From NCBI GenBank assembly GCA_003818205.1, contig RPRQ01000006.1, forward strand, positions 1 to 64,000: a DNA stretch of 64,000 nucleotides, in the 5' to 3' direction. The first letter of the stretch is position 1; each line of letters opens with the position of its first letter. Below, one piece after another: positions 43,202 through 52,738 of this stretch. The notes below the pieces were generated by a model. The model did not search any database. It was not told where the DNA came from and was given only the letters and a program-made list of their open reading frames with translations. The DNA comes from Bacteroidales bacterium (lineage in GTDB: Bacteria; Bacteroidota; Bacteroidia; Bacteroidales; Tenuifilaceae). The translations under genes and the position numbers were made by a program.

Positions 43202-44627
43202 ATCTTTTCTCTCGTACATCAATACAAACCATCTGTTTAGAGGTTCGCATTAGTAAATACCCATCGGCAATGGCAATTGGTCCCCACGAATCCTGACCCT
43301 CTATAACGAGCGCTTTATCCAACTGAACCCAGCCTGATGCAGTTGCCTTGGCAATGGTTAATGCACCATCATCGTTCAAGATGAAGAACTTTCCATCGGC
43401 AATTATATATGGACCAAGTCCAAACCTATCGGTTTTTCCGCTTGTCCACAAGATGTTTTTGCAGTCATCAGCCTTACAGCAAATGAGTTGATTTCGTGCT
43501 CCTCCTGCATCTTTCGGTTGAATGCAAAAGATATATCCATTCATTAAGATTGGTGTTTGCTGCTCCGATGCAAGTCCCTCAACGGGTCTATACTTCTGTA
43601 TCACTTTAACGTCAAAGGCTCCTCCATTTTGAACAAGTTGAAACAGCATCGAACCAGCACCGTATCCCGCTGTTATAAGAATTTTACCATTATCAAGAAT
43701 TAAAGGCGATGGAGCTACAACCGATGGAGCAAAAGCTGTTGTCTTCCATAATATCTTGCCAATATCAGCTCCTTCTGCCGATACACCAACAATTCCTCCG
43801 ATAGCAGCATACACATACATCCTCTTCCCTCCAAACGACATCGGCATTACCGATGAATGCGACATCTTCCAGCCATCGGGATTTGGGGTTTGCCAAACAA
43901 CTTTGCCTGTAGCGCAATCAATCCCAATTAACAGAGATGAGCCACTCGGAGCGATAACCGCAATATCATTATCGATAAATGGGCATTGCCCTGTGTACCA
44001 AAACGGAACCTCGGATTTATAATCCTTTACCAAGTCAACACCCCAAAGCAAATCGCCCGTTTGGGGGTTGGAACACATTACCTGACAGCGAGGTCCAATG
44101 GTTACTATATATTTTTCAGTAATCGCAGGCACGGTCCTCGACATGCCGTGATTACGCTTAACATGAACCTTGTAGGAGCGTTTCCAAAGCTCCTTGCCCG
44201 ATTCCAATAAAAAACAACGTAAAGCATCCGATTTCTTTATCTCGTCGTAATCGAGCAGATAAACCTTACCGTGGTAAATGACAGGTGCAGCATGACCTTC
44301 ACCTAAATCAACCTTCCAAACTATTTTTGGTCCATCTTTTCCCCACTTATCAATCAGCTTAATGTTCTCCTTATTGATATTATCAAAATCGGCACCACGG
44401 AACTGAGTCCATTTGCCTGTTAACCCTGAGACTACCTTATCATACTCGATAAACTTTTCACCAATATTAATAACCTCGTTAGTGTCTGAACCTTTAGCAG
44501 GGCGATTATCCTGACCAGGCACACTAACTGCAAAATCCTTTACAGGATTTTTCAAAAACCAGACCGTAAAGGCTACAATACCTAGAAGAATTAAAGTAAT
44601 GAATATGTATCTCTCAAAATGTTTCAT
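43200..44627 (-). CDS. membrane-anchored PQQ-like propeller protein
   Basis: 475 residues from MKHFERYIF; the ATG at 44627 is chosen over a TTG at 44639. The N-terminal helix (about 8-27) is uncleaved-looking. A linker follows, then KWTQFRGADFD (family opening) and propeller blades with ESGKELWKRSYK, TGDLLWGVDLV, TGKVVWQTPNP and CKNILWTSGK. It contains several cysteines in blades, including ICCKADDC, but no CxxCH. It is the membrane-proximal propeller nearest the NHL gene and separated from the six tandem propellers by a structured repeat. Confidence 0.82.
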   Translation of the reverse strand: MKHFERYIFITLILLGIVAFTVWFLKNPVKDFAVSVPGQDNRPAKGSDTNEVINIGEKFIEYDKVVSGLTGKWTQFRGADFDNINKENIKLIDKWGKDGPKIVWKVDLGEGHAAPVIYHGKVYLLDYDEIKKSDALRCFLLESGKELWKRSYKVHVKRNHGMSRTVPAITEKYIVTIGPRCQVMCSNPQTGDLLWGVDLVKDYKSEVPFWYTGQCPFIDNDIAVIAPSGSSLLIGIDCATGKVVWQTPNPDGWKMSHSSVMPMSFGGKRMYVYAAIGGIVGVSAEGADIGKILWKTTAFAPSVVAPSPLILDNGKILITAGYGAGSMLFQLVQNGGAFDVKVIQKYRPVEGLASEQQTPILMNGYIFCIQPKDAGGARNQLICCKADDCKNILWTSGKTDRFGLGPYIIADGKFFILNDDGALTIAKATASGWVQLDKALVIEGQDSWGPIAIADGYLLMRTSKQMVCIDVREKR

Positions 44628-44958
44628 CGAATATTTCAATATCTATGATAAATGAAAAACGGATTTGGTATGAAACCATGTCCCTTAAAAATATTTCGTC
44701 CCTACGGGACTTTTATTAAAACTTAAAACTCATAATCTACCAATATTTTGTCCCTATGGGACAATTCCGCTAAAGACTTTTTCCTGCCGTTAGGCAGGAA
44801 AAATTGGTAGAATAAAAAGCATCCCCATTTTTTTAAGTCCCGTTAGGGACGAAATAGAATTAAACGTTTAAGCAATTCTAATAAATGAATTAACAGTCAA
44901 TGAAAACGTTTATTCATAGAGTTTAGATAGAAAAACAGCAAATCCGTTTAACCGAAAA
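44628..44958. other. gene-free gap between propeller genes
   Basis: 331 bases with no gene; most of it is copy 3 of the structured repeat (44690-44856), followed by AT-rich DNA. Confidence 0.6.
44690..44856. repeat. structured repeat, copy 3
   Basis: Same layout as copies 1 and 2 but with different hairpin sequences: first hairpin TTTCGTCCCTACGGGACTT, closing stem CTACCAAT (44737-44744) / ATTGGTAG (44803-44810) around GTCCC-TAT-GGGAC and TTCCTGCC-GTTA-GGCAGGAA, and last hairpin AAGTCCCGTTAGGGACGAAA. The first and last hairpins are near-exact inverted copies, so the element also has terminal inverted repeats. Confidence 0.7.
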
Positions 44959-46218
44959 CTATTTTATTTTATATGCCATCAAAGCACCGCCGCGTCTTAT
45001 GTATAGAATTCCATCCTTAATGGTTGGATGAGACCAGCAAGGTCCTTTTCCCAGAGGCACTTGGAACGAGCTAACAATTGCAAAATCCTCAGGTGTAGCC
45101 TTTACCAATGCTACAAATCCTGTTTTTTCCTCGTAGCAATAAAGCATTCCATCGTTAGCGATTATTGACCCTTTAGTTTTCCACTCCTTCTCGTACATGG
45201 TTTTGCCTGTTTTCCAATCGATACAGCACCATTTACCAATTCTGTTATTAATCCAATTTGAGCCATAGATATACCCATCGATAAGAACAGCTCCACCATG
45301 ATGAACATCAAGGGTTTCGTCGGTCCAGTCCAAAGTTAAGGTTTTAAAATCAGTTGATAAGCTATACATCGCGCCAACGTGGTCATACCCACCAGTGATA
45401 TATATCTTATGGTCTTTATAAATTGGGGTATTCGTATTTGTGTAAGATGCACCAGGCCATACCTTATATGCTTTTTCGTTCTTAAGTCCACCATAATTGG
45501 AACTGCTAAGGATTTCACCGTTTTCAGCATTAACAACCAAAAGATATGTACCAGTAACAGTAACAATCAATTTCTTACCACCCTCTTGAACCAGCAACGG
45601 AGACACATATGCAACAGTATCCTTCATGCTTAGGCTTTGCCAAATTGTTGAACCAGTTTTTTTATCTAAAGCTACAATGGTTGTCTTCTCGCCGCAAGGT
45701 GTAAAAATCACCTTATCATCGACAAGAAGTAATGATTCTGAGTATCCCCAACTACCGTAACGCCCATCAAACTTTTCGTATCCATTTACTTTCCAAATCT
45801 CTTGACCACTTATCGCATCAAAACAGGCTACCATTCCCATTCCGCTTGAGACATAGACTCTATCGCCCTCAACGGTTGGAGTCGAACGGCTATCGGAAAA
45901 AGAATCTAGCCAAGCCTTTCCAATAGGAGTTTGCCATTTAACTATTCCGCTCATATCAAGAGCAATAAGCATATCGATACCAGCCTTTAAACCCGTTAGA
46001 TATATCGTATTATTTGCAATTGACATCGAAGAGTAGCCCGATGGCAGAGAATCGTTAGACCAAAGTAGTTCAGGTCCCTTTTCAGGCCACATCTTAAGCA
46101 ACCCTTGTTCATTATACACACCGGTTCGTCCAGCACCACGCCACTCGCTTATCTCTTGGGAAAACCCATTGAAAAGCAGAGCAAACAAGGTAACAGTTAA
46201 AAAGATTCTATTTTTCAT
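44959..46218 (-). CDS. exported PQQ-like propeller protein, tandem copy 1
   Basis: 419 residues. Signal peptide to ...NGFSQ, then family opening EWRGAGRTGVYNEQGLL and GPELLWS, then blades with SGQEIWKVNG, TGSTIWQSLS, TGKTMYEKEW. It is the most divergent of the six tandem copies and is separated from copy 2 by a terminator. It has a CC pair near KWCCIDWKTGK, shared with some copies. No cofactor motif. Exported; target unknown. Confidence 0.8.
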   Translation of the reverse strand: MKNRIFLTVTLFALLFNGFSQEISEWRGAGRTGVYNEQGLLKMWPEKGPELLWSNDSLPSGYSSMSIANNTIYLTGLKAGIDMLIALDMSGIVKWQTPIGKAWLDSFSDSRSTPTVEGDRVYVSSGMGMVACFDAISGQEIWKVNGYEKFDGRYGSWGYSESLLLVDDKVIFTPCGEKTTIVALDKKTGSTIWQSLSMKDTVAYVSPLLVQEGGKKLIVTVTGTYLLVVNAENGEILSSSNYGGLKNEKAYKVWPGASYTNTNTPIYKDHKIYITGGYDHVGAMYSLSTDFKTLTLDWTDETLDVHHGGAVLIDGYIYGSNWINNRIGKWCCIDWKTGKTMYEKEWKTKGSIIANDGMLYCYEEKTGFVALVKATPEDFAIVSSFQVPLGKGPCWSHPTIKDGILYIRRGGALMAYKIK

Positions 46219-46290
46219 TTCTATTTGTATTTGTTCATTTAAGTCTGCTAAATTATTATAAACTTGACGGATTAAAAACTTTGGATAGCT

Positions 46291-46341
46291 AAAAAAGAGA
46301 GCCCAGATTCATAATCGTTTTTAGAGTACAAATCTGAGCTC
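46291..46341 (-). terminator. terminator between tandem propeller copies 2 and 1
   Basis: On the minus strand GAGCTCAGATT and AATCTGGGCTC (one mismatch) form the stem, followed by TCTTTTTT. It sits after the stop of copy 2, so copy 1 probably has its own promoter. Confidence 0.7.
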
Positions 46342-46362
46342 AACATAGAATACAAACCTTAT

Positions 46363-47577
46363 CTATTTTTTTGCAACGTCATAAACAAACAACGAATTAT
46401 CGTGCCTGATATAAAGTTTTCCATCTTTAATAACTGGGTGAGAAAAATGCATATTTGTTCCACCTTTAACCTTGAATGAACCTTTAGTTTCAAATTTATC
46501 GTTCAATGGTTTTACAAGTTTAAACTCCCCATTCAAATCATAGTTGTAAAGCATTTCACCATCAGAGATAACAGCAATTCCCCTCGATTTTGTTGAGTCG
46601 GCAACAATCTGCTTTCCAGTATTCCAATCGACACATCCAAAAGTCTTATTCCCTCTGCACAACCCATAGATATTATCTCCAAGGACAACTACATGACCAA
46701 AATGAGAATTTAAATCAGCGTTCTGCCAAACCTCGCTTATACTACTTCCGTTTTCTGATATTTTCAACATCATACTACCTGATTTACCACCATCTATAGC
46801 AAAAAGAAGTCCATTGCGATAAACAGGAGTACTAGGATGTGAGGTTGTTTTTAATTCGCGCTTCCAAGCCAATTCACCATTCTCTGCATTCAACGAGAAA
46901 ATTGATTTATCGGTTTGATTGATAAAGAATTTTTTACCACCCGTTTCAATAAGAATTGGTGTACAATATGCAGTGCTATCGCTATTCGCCTTGCTTGTCC
47001 AAATGGTTTCTCCTGTTTTACGGTTTAAGGCAACTACATTATTTTCAATACCGCCAGGGGTGCAGAACAGTTTATCGCCATCAATCAATAGATTTTCGGA
47101 TAATCCGAATTCTGTATTACGTCCATTGAATTCTTTTAGAATATCCCTTTGCCAAACGATATCACCATTATCAGCGCTAAAGCAAATAAGAACACCTAAA
47201 CCGTTAAGGATGTATCCAAGGCCATCGTGGATATTTGGAGTTGAGCGAACACCAGGCCAATTTATCATCCAATCGGGACCTATATCCTTTTTCCATAATA
47301 GTTTTCCATTAGTATCGAACGTGAAAACATAACTGATGCTATCAACTGTACCAATAGTATAAACTCTATTGGAAGTTACAGCAGCAGAGGCATAGCCTTG
47401 ACCAAGTTCATCAAATCGCCATAGCAATTTTGGACCGCTATCGGGCCATTGGGTTAGCAAATTTTTCTCAGGATAGATACCTGTGCGCTCAGGACCGCGC
47501 CATTGGGCATTATCATCCTTAGGAGTACACTGCGAAAAAATCGCAATCATAATAATACAAGCAGTTAATAATCTCAT
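46363..47577 (-). CDS. PQQ-like propeller protein, tandem copy 2
   Basis: 404 residues. Signal with a lipobox-like FSQC (Cys 17; Q at -1 is atypical), then AQWRGPERTGIYPEKNLLTQW and GPKLLWRFDELGQGYASAAV, then blades with NGDIVWQRDI, TGETIWTSKA, NGELAWKREL. Very close to copy 3, so a recent duplicate. Twenty-eight bases downstream of copy 3 and probably co-transcribed with copies 3-5. Likely lipid-anchored. Confidence 0.8.
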   Translation of the reverse strand: MRLLTACIIMIAIFSQCTPKDDNAQWRGPERTGIYPEKNLLTQWPDSGPKLLWRFDELGQGYASAAVTSNRVYTIGTVDSISYVFTFDTNGKLLWKKDIGPDWMINWPGVRSTPNIHDGLGYILNGLGVLICFSADNGDIVWQRDILKEFNGRNTEFGLSENLLIDGDKLFCTPGGIENNVVALNRKTGETIWTSKANSDSTAYCTPILIETGGKKFFINQTDKSIFSLNAENGELAWKRELKTTSHPSTPVYRNGLLFAIDGGKSGSMMLKISENGSSISEVWQNADLNSHFGHVVVLGDNIYGLCRGNKTFGCVDWNTGKQIVADSTKSRGIAVISDGEMLYNYDLNGEFKLVKPLNDKFETKGSFKVKGGTNMHFSHPVIKDGKLYIRHDNSLFVYDVAKK

Positions 47578-47605
47578 GGTTTTTTTAGGGTTTGTTGGTT
47601 AAATT

Positions 47606-48817
47606 TTATTTAGCAATATCATATGCAAATAGTGAATTATCGTGCCTGATGTAGAGTTTTCCATCCTTTATTACAGGGTGAGAGCAATGATAACCTGTTC
47701 CTCCTTTAACCTTAAATGAGCTTACGTTTTCAAAACCTTTTTCTGTAGGTTTCAACAATGTAAAATCACCTTTTATACTGTAACAGTAAATCAGGTTATC
47801 AGCTGAAATAACTGTATTAATCCATGCTTTTGTTGAATCGGCATAAATTTCTTTTCCAGTACCTAAATCGCAACATGCAAACTTCCTCCCTTTAGAACCA
47901 TTTCCATACATGCGGTCTCCAAGTACCACCATATCGCCTTGCTGAGCACCAATATTGAAACCTTTCCAAACCTCCTTAAAACTTAAACCATCATTAGATA
48001 CCTTTAGCATAAAGCTCCCCGATTTATAAGTATCAACAGCATAGAGATATCCATTTCGAAAAAATGGAGTATTTGGCATTGGCAAATCTTGAAGAGCATA
48101 CTTCCAAGCCAATTCACCTGTTTCGGCGTCTATAGAGAAAAGTGATTTTTTTGTTTGATTTACAAAGAATTTTTTACCCCCAGTTTCAATCAAAATGGGA
48201 GATGTAAAGGCAGTGCTATCATTTGTCCCTTTGGTTTTCCAAATTAAGTCGCCAGTTTTTCGATTTAAAGCAACAACGTATGCATCGGCTCCGGCAGGTG
48301 TGCAGAAAAGTTTATCTCCATCAATCACTAAATTCTCACAAAAAAAGCCGTCTTCATTAAGATTATTGTATTCCTTTTTAATATCCTTCTGCCAAACAAT
48401 ATCGCCATTCTCTGCGCTAAAGCAATATAGAACTCCTAAACCACTAAGGGCATAACCAAGTCCTTTGTAAATTGTAGGAGACGAACGTATTCCTGGCCAC
48501 GTTCTCATCCATTCAGGACCTAGTTCCTTTTTCCATAGTAGGTTCCCATTCATATCGAATGTGAAGACATAATTAATACTATCAATAGCGCCAATAGTGT
48601 AAACCTTATCTGAGGTTACAGCAGCAGAGGCATATCCTGAACCAAGTTCATCGTATTTCCATAGCAACTTTGGGCCACTATCCGGCCATTGGGTAAGCAA
48701 ATTTTTTTCAGGATAGATACCATTTCTTTCAGGTCCTCGCCATTGGGCGATTTCTTGTTTTGAAGTACACTGCGAAAAAATCGCAACAGCAACCATAGCA
48801 ATAAGTAGTTGTTTCAT
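47606..48817 (-). CDS. PQQ-like propeller protein, tandem copy 3
   Basis: 403 residues. Lipobox-like IFSQC at about 18, then AQWRGPERNGIYPEKNLLTQW and near-identical N-terminal blades to copy 2, diverging more in the middle (NIGAQQGDMVVLGDRMYGNG). A CC pair near KFACCDLGTGK. Blades NGDIVWQKDI, TGDLIWKTKG, TGELAWKYAL. Part of the copy 5-to-2 run with 28-39 base gaps. Confidence 0.8.
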   Translation of the reverse strand: MKQLLIAMVAVAIFSQCTSKQEIAQWRGPERNGIYPEKNLLTQWPDSGPKLLWKYDELGSGYASAAVTSDKVYTIGAIDSINYVFTFDMNGNLLWKKELGPEWMRTWPGIRSSPTIYKGLGYALSGLGVLYCFSAENGDIVWQKDIKKEYNNLNEDGFFCENLVIDGDKLFCTPAGADAYVVALNRKTGDLIWKTKGTNDSTAFTSPILIETGGKKFFVNQTKKSLFSIDAETGELAWKYALQDLPMPNTPFFRNGYLYAVDTYKSGSFMLKVSNDGLSFKEVWKGFNIGAQQGDMVVLGDRMYGNGSKGRKFACCDLGTGKEIYADSTKAWINTVISADNLIYCYSIKGDFTLLKPTEKGFENVSSFKVKGGTGYHCSHPVIKDGKLYIRHDNSLFAYDIAK

Positions 48818-48852
48818 AGTGATTAGGTTTTAAATAAAAGTTTATATAAAAA

Positions 48853-50067
48853 CTATTTAGCAATAGAATAAACACACAATGAATTTTTAAACCTCATATA
48901 AAGTCTTCCATTTTTTATTACTGGATGTGCAATGTGCAACTCTTTAATTTTGGGGTATTTAAAATATCCCCTTTCTAAAAATGTTGTATCGGATGCTTGT
49001 AAAAGACCAACATCACCGTCGTAAGAGTAACAATAAAGCATCCCATCAGCATATACAACTGTACCGGGTGAGTATTTCTTGATTGAATACTTAATCGTTC
49101 CAGTGTTCCAATCTACACAGCAGAACTTACCTTTTGATTCAGCTGATACATAAAGATTCTCGCCAACCAATACTGAATGACCATTGGTTTCATCCAGCAA
49201 AGGATTATTCCAAATCTCTTTTACGCTCATCCCATCATCGGATATTTGCAGCATAATACTTCCTGCTTCGAATCCATCCATTATAAGAAGTTTGCCATCC
49301 TTATAAACAGGAGTATTGGCATGAACGCCCTGTTTATTGAACAATGGATGACTCCATGCTAGTTCTCCATTCTTAGTATTCAAGGAGATTACTGAATTAG
49401 CAGTACTTACGATATAAAACTTCGCACCTCCCCTTTCGATGATTATCGGTGTGTTATATGCATTTTTCTCCCCTTTGGCCTTGCTTTTCCATATTACGCT
49501 ACCTGTATTCCGGTTCAAAGCAAATACATTATCCTCAACCCCACCTGGTGTACAAAATAATATATCACCATCAATAATTAAGTTCTCGCATATACCCCAT
49601 TGGTTATTTCCCTCAACACTCCTATCATAAACAAATTTAGTCCATATCTCATCACCACTTTCAACATTAAAACAATACACTACTCCATAGCTGCTCATCA
49701 AGTAACCTTTACCTTTATATATTAAAGGAGTGGAACGAGTACCAGGAAAAGGTCCAATCCACTCTGAACCATAAGCCTTTTTCCATAAAAATTTGCCTTC
49801 TAAATCAAGTGCATAGACATATCCCGTACTATCGATCATGCCAGTTGTATAAATCTTATCGGATGTAACTACTGCCGAAGAATAGCCTTGGCTTAAATCA
49901 TCGTATCTCCATAAGAGTTTTGGGCCACTATCGGGCCATTGGGTAAGTAGATTCTGTTCATTATAAATCCCATTTCGCTCAGCACCTCGCCATTGTTCAA
50001 TTTCTTGATTTGAACTACACTGAATAAAAAACATAGTTGAAACAATCATGATAATAAATAATCTCAT
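48853..50067 (-). CDS. PQQ-like propeller protein, tandem copy 4
   Basis: 404 residues. Lipobox-like FIQC at about 17, then EQWRGAERNGIYNEQNLLTQW, GPKLLWRYDDLSQGYSSAVV, and blades SGDEIWTKFV, TGSVIWKSKA, NGELAWSHPL. CC pair near KFCCVDWNTG. Likely lipid-anchored like copies 2 and 3. Probable co-transcription with copies 2, 3 and 5. Confidence 0.8.
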   Translation of the reverse strand: MRLFIIMIVSTMFFIQCSSNQEIEQWRGAERNGIYNEQNLLTQWPDSGPKLLWRYDDLSQGYSSAVVTSDKIYTTGMIDSTGYVYALDLEGKFLWKKAYGSEWIGPFPGTRSTPLIYKGKGYLMSSYGVVYCFNVESGDEIWTKFVYDRSVEGNNQWGICENLIIDGDILFCTPGGVEDNVFALNRNTGSVIWKSKAKGEKNAYNTPIIIERGGAKFYIVSTANSVISLNTKNGELAWSHPLFNKQGVHANTPVYKDGKLLIMDGFEAGSIMLQISDDGMSVKEIWNNPLLDETNGHSVLVGENLYVSAESKGKFCCVDWNTGTIKYSIKKYSPGTVVYADGMLYCYSYDGDVGLLQASDTTFLERGYFKYPKIKELHIAHPVIKNGRLYMRFKNSLCVYSIAK

Positions 50068-50106
50068 AGCATATCGGTTTAGAGTGTCAACAATCTTCTA
50101 ATTCAT

Positions 50107-51324
50107 TTATTTAGCAGCAATTGAATATACCCATAAAGAGTTTGCATACCTTATATAAAGTCGCCCTTTATTTATAACAGGGATTGCAATATGGTCTCTT
50201 TTTACGCCCTCCACTTTAAACTTACTAATCACTTCAAATCCATTCTCCAAAGGTTTTACAAGTGCAACCTCGCCTGAATAGGTATAAGCATAAATTAAAC
50301 CATCGGCAGCAATTACTGAAGATGGGGATATTGTTTTTACTGAATCTTTTACAACGCCTGTTTTCCAATCTACACACGAGAAATGTTTGGTTGTCCAATC
50401 GGCGCCATAGATATTATCCCCAATCAGCACAACGTCTCCATGCTCAAGGTCAAAAAGTTTACTTCTCCAAACCTCGGTAACAGATTTCCCATCATCCGAT
50501 AACTTTAGCATTACGCTACCAAACTCCCAGCCATTCATGGCAAATATATACCCATCGCGGTACACAGGAGTATTTGAATGAATGCCATGTGGGTATTGAA
50601 GGTCGTGGCTCCAAATCACCTCGCCGTTTTCGGGATTTAATGAAACTATTGACTTTTCGGTAATTGTCAAAAGATATCGTACTCCCTTATACTCTATTAT
50701 TCGAGGAGAACAGTAAGCGCTAGGTTCTCCAACGCCTTTGCTTTTCCAAATAAGTGATCCTGTTTTTCTATCAAGGGCAATAATATTTGCACCTATGCCA
50801 CCGGGTGTGCAAAACAACTTTTCACCATCAATTAAAAGATTTTCGGTAATACCAAACTTAACGACTCGTCCATCATACTGCTTGTATAGATCTAATGTCC
50901 ATAGAACATTCCCGCTATTTGGGTCAAAACAATAAATAACGCCACGTCCACTTAGAACATACCCCCTGCCGTCATATATTTGTGGAGTAGATCTAACACC
51001 AGGAAAATTAACCACCCACTCTTTCCCTAACTCTCTTTTCCATTGTAGTTCACCATTATGATTAAATGAGAATAAATAGCTAGTACTATCGGTCGTACCA
51101 GTAATAAAAACTCTTTCATTGGTAACGGATGCAGATGTATAACCAAGACCAAGCCCATCGAATTTCCAAGCTAACGTAGGACCACTTTCAGGCCATTTCG
51201 CTAAAAGGTTTTTATCAGGATAAATACCATCCCTATTAGAACCCCTCCATGATGTATTTTCTTGAGCATCAATAATAGAGATCGAAAGAATCAGAATAAA
51301 AGCTAAAACGGATAGATTTTTCAT
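50107..51324 (-). CDS. PQQ-like propeller protein, tandem copy 5
   Basis: 405 residues. Cleavable signal peptide ending ...IIDAQ with no lipobox, then TSWRGSNRDGIYPDKNLLAKW and GPTLAWKFDGLGLGYTSASV. Blades SGNVLWTLDL, TGSLIWKSKG, NGEVIWSHDL. First gene of the copy 5-to-2 transcription unit, since a terminator precedes it. Probably a free periplasmic or secreted form. Confidence 0.8.
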   Translation of the reverse strand: MKNLSVLAFILILSISIIDAQENTSWRGSNRDGIYPDKNLLAKWPESGPTLAWKFDGLGLGYTSASVTNERVFITGTTDSTSYLFSFNHNGELQWKRELGKEWVVNFPGVRSTPQIYDGRGYVLSGRGVIYCFDPNSGNVLWTLDLYKQYDGRVVKFGITENLLIDGEKLFCTPGGIGANIIALDRKTGSLIWKSKGVGEPSAYCSPRIIEYKGVRYLLTITEKSIVSLNPENGEVIWSHDLQYPHGIHSNTPVYRDGYIFAMNGWEFGSVMLKLSDDGKSVTEVWRSKLFDLEHGDVVLIGDNIYGADWTTKHFSCVDWKTGVVKDSVKTISPSSVIAADGLIYAYTYSGEVALVKPLENGFEVISKFKVEGVKRDHIAIPVINKGRLYIRYANSLWVYSIAAK

Positions 51325-51340
51325 ATTTACTGTTTTTAAA

Positions 51341-51376
51341 ATAAAAACCCCGAAAGATTAATATCACATCGGGGTT
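51341..51376 (-). terminator. terminator between propeller copies 6 and 5
   Basis: On the minus strand AACCCCGA and TCGGGGTT form an 8-base stem followed by TTTATTTT. Confidence 0.85.
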
Positions 51377-51389
51377 AAACTATTGTTAT

Positions 51390-52604
51390 TTAATTCGCCG
51401 CCAAAGAATATACCATTAACGATGTTCCATGTCGAACATACAATTTCTTATCTCGGATAACCAGATGCGCCCAATGCTGATTGGCACCATAAGGTACTTT
51501 AAATGAACTTATCCTCTTAAAACCGCTATCGATAGGCTGAGTAAGAACTACCTCTCCGTTATCGCCGTAGCAATAGAGCATGCCATCTGCAAAAATAATA
51601 TTACCATTCCCTGCAATCTTCTCGGAGTAAATTTCTTTACCTGATGCCCAATCGATGCAAAACCATGAACGCGACTTCTGCCCTGAACCATATATTTTAC
51701 CGTTAAGCAATACGGCTCCTCCCATCTGATTATCGATCGATGTATTCCTCCATACTTCTGAAACGCTGCTACCATCTTCGGCAATTTTTAACATTACACC
51801 ACCCTTTCCATAGCCACTGAAACAGAATAGATTCCCATTACTATATAACGGAGTATTAGGGTGTACTGCATAAGTATTGATATGCTCAAATCGCCATAGG
51901 TATTTACCATTTGATGCATCTAGCCCAATTATTGAGTTAGCGGTTTGAGTTACCAATAATTTCTTGCTAGCTAATTTTACAATTAATGGTGAGCAATATG
52001 CACTTTCTTCCCCATTTCCAGTGCTCTTCCAAATTAACTTACCCGAATTAGGATCCAAGGCAATTATGTTAGCCGTTTTACCACCTGGTGTGCAGTATAG
52101 TTTATTATCATCGACTAGTAGATTCTCTGTTACGCCCCATTTAATATTAACGCCATCGTAATCTTTAAAAAGATCAACAGTCCATATCAATCCTCCAGTC
52201 TTCGCATTTAAACAAACCACCTTCCCGAACGAGCTCATTACGTACAGTTTGTCATTATAAAACAGGGGGGTTGAGCGAACGCCATTCCAACTTTCATTCC
52301 ATTCAACTCCGTACTCTGCTTTCCAAAGGAGTTTTCCATTAAGATCTAACGCATACACAACTCCTTTATCACCAACCATTCCTGATGTGTAAATGGCATT
52401 AACGGTCACTGTAGCCGAAGAATGACCATCTCCAAGATCATCGAAATGCCAAAGTAGTTTTGGTCCATTTTCGGGCCATTGCTTCATAAGGCTCGATTCA
52501 TTATAAATACCATCGCGATTAGCACCTCTCCATTGAACCATTTCTTGCGCTGAAATGTGAACAACCATAAAGGCAAAAACGATTAGCAATAATGCTCTTT
52601 TCAT
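51390..52604 (-). CDS. PQQ-like propeller protein, tandem copy 6
   Basis: 404 residues. Signal peptide ends ...HISAQ, then VQWRGANRDGIYNESSLMKQW and GPKLLWHFDDLGDGHSSATV. Blades TGGLIWTVDLF, SGKLIWKSTG, NGKYLWRFEH. Isolated from copy 5 by a terminator. It is the 5'-most propeller of the array, with a 358-bp gap upstream that should hold the promoter. Confidence 0.8.
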   Translation of the reverse strand: MKRALLLIVFAFMVVHISAQEMVQWRGANRDGIYNESSLMKQWPENGPKLLWHFDDLGDGHSSATVTVNAIYTSGMVGDKGVVYALDLNGKLLWKAEYGVEWNESWNGVRSTPLFYNDKLYVMSSFGKVVCLNAKTGGLIWTVDLFKDYDGVNIKWGVTENLLVDDNKLYCTPGGKTANIIALDPNSGKLIWKSTGNGEESAYCSPLIVKLASKKLLVTQTANSIIGLDASNGKYLWRFEHINTYAVHPNTPLYSNGNLFCFSGYGKGGVMLKIAEDGSSVSEVWRNTSIDNQMGGAVLLNGKIYGSGQKSRSWFCIDWASGKEIYSEKIAGNGNIIFADGMLYCYGDNGEVVLTQPIDSGFKRISSFKVPYGANQHWAHLVIRDKKLYVRHGTSLMVYSLAAN

Positions 52605-52738
52605 ATTAAAAATTATTAAAATAATTGTGTGTTTTCAAAATAACAATATACAATATTTTGATTGTCCTACTCCTCAATAGTTTAACTAATAAATGTTAAA
52701 TATTCACTATTTTACGAAAAAAATGGTTGTAGTTTAAT

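Noticed and set aside
46363-50067. firm lipoprotein calls for propeller copies 2-4
   Set aside because: The Q at -1 of the lipobox is atypical, so anchoring is reported as likely only.
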